This document shows, in pieces, positions 56,904 to 64,000 of a stretch of DNA of 64,000 nucleotides. A model generated the notes under the pieces. The model had not been told where the DNA came from and searched no databases. It was given only the letters and a program-made list of their open reading frames with translations. The position numbers and the translations under genes were made by a program. The stretch covers positions 3,024,842 to 3,088,841 of the forward strand of contig JASKMD010000027.1 in assembly GCA_030144725.1 (NCBI GenBank), read 5' to 3'. Positions within the stretch are counted from its first letter, which is position 1; every line of letters starts with the position of its first letter. The DNA is from Haematococcus lacustris. Its lineage: Eukaryota > Chlorophyta > Chlorophyceae > Chlamydomonadales > Haematococcaceae.

Positions 56904-57818
56904 ATGGCCCAGCAGACACGATGCGACCATTTGCTCTCCAGGCTTCCCAAGACACAGGCAATCATGGTAAAAACAGCCTATCAATGCCAAGTGTGCGGAG
57001 AATCAGGCGGCATAAAAGGAATGCGCACTCACTGTTCCAAGCGCCATCCCCAGTTCGTGGGAGCCGAAGGCATGAAGGCTTGGGCAGAGAGGCAGGCTAT
57101 GGCGAAAGCTCAGTCCCCGGGTGCACAGCAACACACATCGCAAGAGTCGGCAGTAAGATGTCGCTTGCTGTTAGTTAGTACGCGTTGACGTACATGTGCG
57201 CTTGAGGCAGCTAATGCGTGCACATCATCGCGGACAATTTGCGCCGCAGGCCACATGTTGTCCGCATGTTGTGACGACATGTGAACAAGGGAGATGTGGA
57301 GATGGAGGAGGGGAGGCTGAGGACGGGCAAGGAGGCAGGGATCAGGCAGCCCCAGCGGGACAAGAGAGTGCCGGGATCCGAGAGGGTGCATGGAGGGGAC
57401 AGGGAGGAGGGGACGGAGAGCGTGGGGGGGGAGAAGATGACAACAGGGGGGAACAGCGCGAAGACAGAGAAGAGGGGGATGTAGGAGGAAGGGGAGGAGT
57501 CGACGGAGGAGGGGACGGAGGTGACAGTGATGACAGTGGGAGTGAAGACAGTGATGAGGAAGGAGATGGGTATCCAGGAGGTCCAGGAGGTCCAAGAGGT
57601 CCAGGAGGTCCAGGGGGTCCAGAGGGTCCAGGAGGTCCAGGAGGTCCACGAGGTCCAGGAGGTCCGGGAGGTCAGGGAGGCCCAGAGGGTGCAGAGGGGG
57701 ATGAAGGAGGGGGGGATGGCGCCAGGGCCCGTCGAAGCAAGGTGTTCAAGCTAGATGCCAACCTTCAACAACCCGTGTTCATGTACTTAGAAATAACACC
57801 TGTGTACTTAGAAATAAC
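56904..57818 (+). pseudogene. Truncated transposase of element W
   Basis: Exon 1 (56904-57152) matches the Y transposase: CDHLLSRLPKTQAIMVKTA and the finger CQVCGE...H-x(4)-H. Exon 2 (from about 57286) carries the Gly/Asp-rich and GGP-rich region and ARARRSKVFKLDANLQQPVF. It stops at the splice donor region, where GTACTTAGAAATAAC is present twice (57783, 57804) before LINE sequence. All transposase core domains are missing. Confidence 0.8.
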
Positions 57819-60583
57819 CCACCGAAGGCGGCCTCGCTGGTGGCAGCGTAGGAGGCCGCCCCAAGAGGGACCCCCAGGTGGCGCACGGGCACCCCCGCTC
57901 GGACAGCTGGGATGACCACCTCCGGCTCCTGCTCCCCACCCTGCTCCTGCCCGCCCTGCTGCTGCCCTTGCCCGCCACCTTCCCCCAGCCCACCCCCTAG
58001 CCCCTGCTCGCCCACCTGCCCCTGCCCGGCCCCTTCCCCCCCGTCACCCCCCCTTCCTTCCCTCCCCGCCCCCTCTGGGCCCGAGCCCCCCTGGTTACCC
58101 AGCCCAGGCTCTGGCTGGGCACACGGTAGGGCAGAGCTCTTGCTCACGCTCAGCGCAGGGCCCCCAGCGGCGCGGAACAGGCCCAGGGCCTCCACAACCA
58201 CCTTCCCGTCTCTGACCCGATCGAGCACCACGATGGTGAGGTCGTCCGCATACTCCTTGGAGGGAAGCGCGTGGGTCAGGGCGGCCCTGTGCATGGCCAG
58301 AGGGCTGGAGGGGATGGTGGGGGTGCTGATGCGGCCTGCCAGCTGGAGCGAGCTGAGGTAGCTGACCAGCGGTTGGAGCACGATGCACCAGTAGAGCGGG
58401 GAGGCCCCGCTGCCCTGCAGCAGCCCCGACGCAAGGGGGAAGCTGTCGGTGAGGTGGCCGTTGACCAACACCTGGCTCGTGGCCCCCCGGTGCAGCAGCT
58501 GAGCCCAGCGCACATGCCCCTCCCGGCAGAACCCCATGGCCTACATCGTGTCCTGGAGCAAGCCCCAGGACACGTTGTCATAGGCCCCCGCCAGGTCCAG
58601 CAACAACAGCCAGGCTGGGCTGCCCCGCTGCTGCAGGTACTCCTGCAGGCCTAGGTGGAACTGCACGCTGTCGCTGATGTCCCTGCCCAGGATGAGAGCG
58701 GACTGAGAGGGGGACACCAGCAGGTCCAAGGGCAGCTGCAGCCGGTCCTCCACTGCCCTGGCCACCAGGCGCACGTCGCAGTTGAGGAGCGTGATGGGGC
58801 GGTAGCCGGCCACCTGGTCCCTCGGCTTGCCAGCCTTGGGCACGAGGGTGATGATGCCGGTCAGGAACTCAGCCAGGGGGGCAGGGTCAGCGGTGTCTGC
58901 CAGGGCCTCTCGCAACATGGCCCGCAGCGGCCGCCCCAGCTCCACCCACAGCCGGTCATAGACGTCCATGGGCAGTCTTTCTAGCCCCGGGGCCTTGCTG
59001 TGCGCGCAACCCTGCAGAGCCCGGCCCAGCTCCTCCTCTGACAGCATAGGGCTGCCATCGGGGCCCTCGGCAGCCCTGGCCTGGGTGGGGGTGAGGTGGG
59101 AGGTGAGGCTGCCCAGCAGCGTGGCGCGCGCAGCTGTGTCCACCGGCTTGGCTGCGTAGACACCGGTGGGCTCGGCAGCTGAGTAGTGCTGCTGGAAAGC
59201 CCTGCACGCTGCCTTCACCCCGGCCGGCGTGGTGAGGTCTGCTGGCTGACCTGGCTGGCCGGGGAGCTGGAGAGAGGAGATGAGGGTGGGGGTGTGCGCG
59301 GGCTGGTCGCGATGGTAGAAGTAGAAGGAGGAGCGGTCGCCGTAGTACTGGTCGAGGACTGCGCTGGCCAGCAGGGATTGCTGGGCCCCCTGCTCCCTCG
59401 CCCCCACCCCCGCCAGGGCTGCGGCCTCTCCCAGGTGCTGCGCCGCCTGCACCTCAGCCTCCCCCTCTCGCTCCACCCGCACCAGCTGCCGCACGAGGTG
59501 AGCCCTGGCCACTGCTGCCGCCTTCTCCCTGCGCTGCTGCAGGTCACGCTGCGTGCGGCGCTGGGCCCGCAGGAAGTGCTGGGCACGCATGGCCAGGCCC
59601 TGCTTGATGCGGGCCCACCTGGCCCTGTGCCCATCCCTAGGCAGCCCCAGCTGACTCGCAGCCTCGTGGTGATGTGCCTCCGCCTGAAGGAAGTCCTTGA
59701 GGCAGTCCAGCAGGTCAGGGTTGTCGAGGTGGGCGGGGTGCAGCTGCCAGGGAGCGGGGACGGTGAGAGGCAGGTCGGGGGGGCACACTGCCACTGACAC
59801 GGGCCGGTGGTCGGTGGGCACTGGCAGCACACCCTGGATGGCGCTGTCCATCTGCCACTGCACCAGCTCCTCCGAGATGTACCATCGGTCAAGGCGCGCA
59901 CCCGTCTGCCAACGCTCGCTGAAGTGGGTGAGGTCTCTCTTGGAGGGGTGCAGATGGCGCCACGGGTCCACCAGACCCCGCTCACCCACCAGCTGCCGCA
60001 GCTGCTCCGCCCCCTGGCCCCGGCTGCCCACCCAGGCCTCCCCATGCTGCGAGCCCTGCGGGATGCCCACTCTGTCCACGGGGGCCAGGATGCAGTTGAA
60101 GTCGCCCCCCATGAGGAGGAGGCGGCGGTCGGCGGCTGGCGGGAGGCAAGCGGGGAGGCACTCTGCGTAGAACGTTGGCCGCTCTGCCTGCTGCGCCGGG
60201 GCGTACACGCACACTAAGGACACCGGCCTGCCTGCGAGCTCCCCGTCTACCCGCAGCACCCGCCCCTGGGCCCCCTCTGCCTGCAGCTGCACCTGGGTGC
60301 ACCCCTGGAGGATGGTGGAGGGCTTGACCAACACCAGACAGCCTTGGGAGCTGCCGGTGCCAGGGGTGTAAAACCACTGCCCCCGCCAGGCGGGCTTGGC
60401 CCCCGAGTGGGCTTCTGCCCACTGCCACACGCTCTCCGCCCTATGGCACTCTTGGAGGAACACCACTTGCGCCGGGCTGTCAGCGGCCCAGTCAAGCAGG
60501 GCCTGCAGTTTGTGCGGCTGGGCAAGGCCCTGCACATTGAGGGTGACTGCCAAGAATCTGGCGGCCACACCTGGGCGCTGCAT
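57818..60583 (-). pseudogene. LINE copy A, ORF2: APE endonuclease and reverse transcriptase, in-frame TAG, 3'-truncated
   Basis: Starts ATG at 60583. An APE-type endonuclease comes first: TLNVQGL, FLQECH, GGDFNCIL, LDRWYIS and DHRPVSVAV. RT follows: LVPKAGKPRDQVAGYRPITL, SPSQSALILGRDI, LLDLAGAYDNVSW, then an in-frame TAG (58541-58543). It resumes with AMGFCREGHVRW, GLLQGSGASPLYW and the catalytic YADD in EYADDLTIVV. It ends inside the RT thumb at 57.82 kb. The layout fits L1-like, APE-bearing LINEs, which nick target DNA and prime on it. It lacks the 3' end, unlike normal 5'-truncated insertions. Confidence 0.85.
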
Positions 60584-60585
60584 GG

Positions 60586-61275
60586 CTAGTCCTGGCTTGC
60601 CCCCGCGCGGGCTACGCGTGTGTAGAGGAGGGTGGGTGGGCTGGGAAGGGGAGGCGGACCGGGCAAACGGGGTGGGTCGGGGATAGGGGCTGGAGTGGCC
60701 TCAATGCAGGCCAACTTGGCCCCCGGGCGGCGCAGGCGGACCCGAGGCTCACGGGAATAGATGGCCAGCGGGGGCCGCAGGGGCAGAGGACCGAGCTGCT
60801 CGACCTCCTCCCCAGGCTGAGCTGCCTGCTCGGGCTGCTGCCGCTTAGGCACCCTCAACCTCCCCTCCCGGGGCCCTGCTGACTCAACTACAGGGCTGTC
60901 ACAGGAGGCCCCCAACGAGCTGGCCAGGCTAGCAGAGGGGCTGAGCAACCCGTAGCGGCGCACGTGTGGGGACCCATGGCCAAGCTGCGCAGCACGCTGC
61001 CAGCCAGCTTGCTGGTGCCCTGCACGCCGTGCCTCCCACTCCTCAGAGCTGGAACCGGAAGAGGGAATGCCATACCGGCGCCGGCTAGGCCCCCCTCTGG
61101 CTGGCTGGGTAGCTGGCTGCGTGTTGCCTCGCCTCGACCTACACTGAGCCACCCGCTGCCGCTCCTCCCGCCTAACCCTCCTGTCATCCGGGGAGGGGCG
61201 CGGAGGTGCCCTCGCGGCGGTGTCAAGCCAGCGGGGAGGCTGACTACCCTGCAGCTCACCGGGCCCAACCCGCAC
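60586..61275 (-). CDS. Possible LINE ORF1 C-terminal part
   Basis: Arg/Pro/Ser-rich frame whose TAG stop is 2 bp before the copy A ORF2 ATG (TAGCCATG), the usual tight ORF1-ORF2 spacing. It has no zinc knuckle in view. It overlaps, in another frame, the end of the copy B ORF2 (to 60888), so where B ends and A begins is unclear. It could instead be a frameshifted ORF2 tail. Confidence 0.4.
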   Translation of the reverse strand: MRVGPGELQGSQPPRWLDTAARAPPRPSPDDRRVRREERQRVAQCRSRRGNTQPATQPARGGPSRRRYGIPSSGSSSEEWEARRAGHQQAGWQRAAQLGHGSPHVRRYGLLSPSASLASSLGASCDSPVVESAGPREGRLRVPKRQQPEQAAQPGEEVEQLGPLPLRPPLAIYSREPRVRLRRPGAKLACIEATPAPIPDPPRLPGPPPLPSPPTLLYTRVARAGASQD

Positions 61276-64000
61276 CGTGCCGAGCCGGGTGCCCAGCCCG
61301 GTGGAGGGACCAAGCTCCTGGGCTGGGAGATGGGCAACTGCGCCAGGCCCCGTGACCTCTGTGCGGCAAGAGGCGGTGGGGCCCGCTGCCTCGCGTCCAT
61401 GGGGTCAAGGGAGGGAGAGATGGCGGAAGGTTCCCCACCCACCCACTGCCCGGCTGCGGGTAGAGGGCGGAGGTGGGTGGCTCGCTCCTCCGGAGTCAGC
61501 CTGTAGCTGGGCTTGTTGAGTCGGGCCACCGCAGCTGGCTCCCAGGCCGCTCCTCCCTCCGCCCAGTAAGCCCCTAGGGGCCCCTGCCCTGTGGGGTCTA
61601 GGGAGTAGAGGCGGCCGTTGGGGCCCACCCAGTGGGAGGGCTGGAGCAGGGGGGTGCGCCGCATCACAAACCCCACCCCTGGCCCAACCCTCAGGCACTC
61701 CCACTCCGGCTGAGGAGGCTGTAGGCGGTCCACCATGCCCTGCCAGGGCTCGGGGAGGCAAGCCCTGACCAGGTCGGCAGCCCATCGGGCCTCCCCCTCC
61801 AGCTGGGGGCTATGCAGGGCCTCCCTCACGTGGCGGACGTGGGTCCAACCCTGCTCAGCTGCTGCCTCCCTCGCTGCTGGGTTCATGCGGACTTGCGCGT
61901 TGTACCACAGCGGCTCTGCCAGCACCGAGAAGAAGGACTGGCTAGCGGGGGGCACCGCACGGAACAGCTTAAGCTCAGCCAGGGCCGCCACGTGAGCTTG
62001 CAGCCGCGGGCTGATGCCTCGCGAGGGGGGGGCGGTGGGGTCGGTGATGACCCACGTGCTGAGGCCGCGGGAGGGGTCTGCCAGGAGGCTGTGGGTCAGA
62101 GGATGCCAGGGACGAACCCGGGGCGACCAGAGCTGGGCCAGCATCTTCGCCAGCATGGCGGTGCTGGTGACCCCCAGGTCGGGAAGCCCCACCCCTCCCT
62201 CCCCCCGGGGCATCACGCAGATGGCCTTGCTAGGGTAGAGGCGGCTGCTGTTGGGGCTGCGCTCCTGGGGCAGGTCTGAGGCTGCCACAAAGCGGTTGAC
62301 AGCCGCGGCCATGGCTTGCGTCAGAGGAGCGGAGGGTTGCACAAAAGCCATTTGGTAGATGGACTTGGAGGCCAGGCACTGCTGTGCCACCTGCACCCGC
62401 CCCAGGAGGTTGAGGCCTTGGGGCCGCCAAGGGAGGGAGGCTGCCATCATGGCCGCCGCCGCCCCACCGAAGGCGGCCTCGCTGGTGGTAGCGTAGGAGG
62501 CCGCCCCAAGAGGGACCCCCAGGTGGCGCACGGGCACCCCCGCTCGGACAGCTGGGATGACCACCTCCGGCTCCTGCTCCCCACCCTGCTCTTGCCCGCC
62601 CTGCTGCTGCCCTTGCCCGCCACCTTCCCCCAGCCCACCCCCTAGCCCCTGCACGCCCACCTGCCCCTGCCCGGCCCCTTCCCCCCCGTCACCCCCCCTT
62701 CCTTCCCTCCCCGCCCCCTCTGGGCCCGAGCCCCCCTGGTTACCCAGCCCAGGCTCTGGCTGGGCACACGGTAGGGCTGAGCTCTTGCTCACGCTCAGCG
62801 CAGGGCCCCCAGCGGCGCGGAACAGGCCCAGGGCCTCCACAACCACCTTCCCGTCTCTGACCCGATCGAGCACCACGATGGTGAGGTCGTCCGCATACTC
62901 CTTGGAGGGGAGCGCGTGGGTCAGGGCGGCCCTGTGCATGGCCAGAGGGCTGGAGGGGATGGTGGGGGTGCTGATGCGGCCTGCCAGCTGGAGCGAGCTG
63001 AGGTAGCTGACCAGCGGTTGGAGCACGATGCACCAGTAGAGCGGGGAGGCCCCGCTGCCCTGCAGCAGCCCCGACGCAAGGGGGAAGCTGTCGGTGAGGT
63101 GGCCGTTGACCAACACCTGGCTCGTGGCCCCCCGGTGCAGCAGCTGAGCCCAGCGCACATGCCCCTCCCGGCAGAACCCCATGGCCTACATCGTGTCCTG
63201 GAGCAAGCCCCAGGACACGTTGTCATAGGCCCCCGCCAGGTCCAGCAACAACAGCCAGGCTGGGCTGCCCCGCTGCTGCAGGTACTCCAGCAGGCCTAGG
63301 TGGAACTGCACGCTGTCGCTGATGTCCCTGCCCAGGATGAAGGCGGACTGAGAGGGGGACACCAGCAGGTCCAAGGGCAGCTGCAGCCGGTCCTCCACTG
63401 CCCTGGCCACCAGGCGCACGTCGCAGTTGAGGAGCGTGATGGGGCGGTAGCCGGCCACCTGGTCCCTCGGCTTGCCAGCCTTGGGCACGAGGGTGATGAT
63501 GCCGGTCAGGAACTCAGCCAGGGGGGCAGGGTCAGCGGTGTCTGCCAGGGCCTCTCGCAACATGGCCCGCAGCGGCCGCCCCAGCTCCACCCACAGCCGG
63601 TCATAGACCTCCATGGGCAGTCCATCTAGCCCCGGGGCCTTGCTGTGCGCGCAGCCCTGCAGAGCCCGGCCCAGCTCCTCCTCTGACAGCATAGGGCTGC
63701 CATCGGGGCCCTCGGCAGCCCTGGCCTGGGTGGGGGTGAGGTGGGAGGTGAGGCTGCCCAGCAGCGTGGCGCGCGCAGCTGTGTCCACCGGCTTGGCTGC
63801 GTAGACACCGGTGGGCTCGGCAGCTGAGTAGTGCTGCTGGAAAGCCCTGCACGCTGCCTTCACCCCGGCCGGCGTGGTAAGGTCTGCTGGCTGACCTGGC
63901 TGGCCGGGGAGCTGGAGAGAGGAGATGAGGGTGGGGGTGTGCGCGGGCTGGTCGCGATGGTAGAAGTAGAAGGAGGAGCGGTCGCCGTAGTACTGGTCGA
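60888..64000 (-). pseudogene. LINE copy B, ORF2: reverse transcriptase and C-terminal region, same in-frame TAG
   Basis: From the right edge inward the RT runs from YYGDRSSFYFYHRDQPAH to LLQDTM, then TAG (63186-63188). An open 764-codon frame (63182-60888) follows with GLLQGSGASPLYW, EYADDLTIVV, the thumb (LNLLGRVQVAQQCLASKSIY) and GGVGLPDLGV, typical of the region after RT in L1-like elements. The rest is Pro/Gly-rich. It is nearly identical to copy A over 62464-64000. Endonuclease lies beyond the window. Functional only if the TAG is read through. Confidence 0.8.

Larger units (their letters stand above)
45955..57818 (-). mobile_element. Element W: decayed, inverted relative of element Y
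   Basis: Gene order, reversed relative to Y: third-gene exons (-), TNPA-like (-), transposase (+). It is interrupted by V2 (47508-51622) and by a 2.8-kb insertion (53872-56694), and cut at 57.82 kb by LINE sequence. Nucleotide similarity to Y is high across the TNPA-like gene and the bidirectional promoter. No intact terminus was found. Confidence 0.65.

Noticed and set aside
61256..63299. Plus-strand frames opposite the LINE (for example 62557-63006, 60964-61506)
   Set aside because: Complement of GC-rich RT coding sequence; duplicates of the same frames occur opposite copy A.

Overview
The window is eukaryotic nuclear DNA, most likely from a GC-rich chlorophyte alga of the Chlamydomonadales type. 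The evidence is many short GT-AG introns, Ala/Pro/Gly-rich proteins, Ty1/copia and L1-like elements of green-algal character, and very long satellites. Taxon is inferred from style, not from a marker gene. No ordinary host gene, rRNA or functional tRNA was found. Almost everything is transposable elements nested inside one another.

Layout, left half. Element Z (1-11222, left part outside the window) carries a 17-exon, 2,301-codon gene: OTU-type cysteine protease, repeats, coiled coil, then a 2-oxoglutarate/Fe(II) dioxygenase-like domain. It ends in an array of CTACAGTACTGTAG palindromes. Element Y (11223-26201) is an apparently complete CACTA-like DNA transposon. It has a Tnp2/DUF4218-like transposase (-), a divergent acidic TNPA-like gene (+) sharing a 150-bp promoter region, and a second dioxygenase gene (+), between inverted subterminal arrays. 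Y lies in a copia element (copia1, 26202-27333), which abuts a 2-kb (TGGGC)n satellite belonging to an older element, V0.

Layout, middle. A second copia element (copia2, 29938-45085, minus strand, 5-bp target duplication CTTGG) is also inserted in V0. Three later insertions split it: V1 (31761-36919), a 346-bp foldback MITE (37194-37539) and X (38635-42509). Removing them restores one near-continuous gag-pol with one frameshift. V1, X and V2 (47508-51622) are large, non-coding, satellite-filled elements. All have CACTC...GAGTG ends, apparent 2-bp target duplications and subterminal arrays of short palindromes.

Layout, right half. W (about 45.9-57.8 kb) is an inverted, decayed relative of Y. 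Third-gene exons (-) are followed by the V2 insertion, a TNPA-like pseudogene (-) with a 2.8-kb insertion in intron 1, and a truncated transposase (+). From 57.8 kb to the end are two same-direction L1-like LINE copies that share an in-frame TAG inside reverse transcriptase.

How the parts may work together (inference): in Y, transposase and TNPA-like protein would act on the subterminal palindromes. The dioxygenase, kept in the same place in Y and Z, may modify nucleic acid or protein to help the element escape silencing. The OTU domain in Z may do the same through deubiquitination. The non-coding elements would be mobilised in trans.
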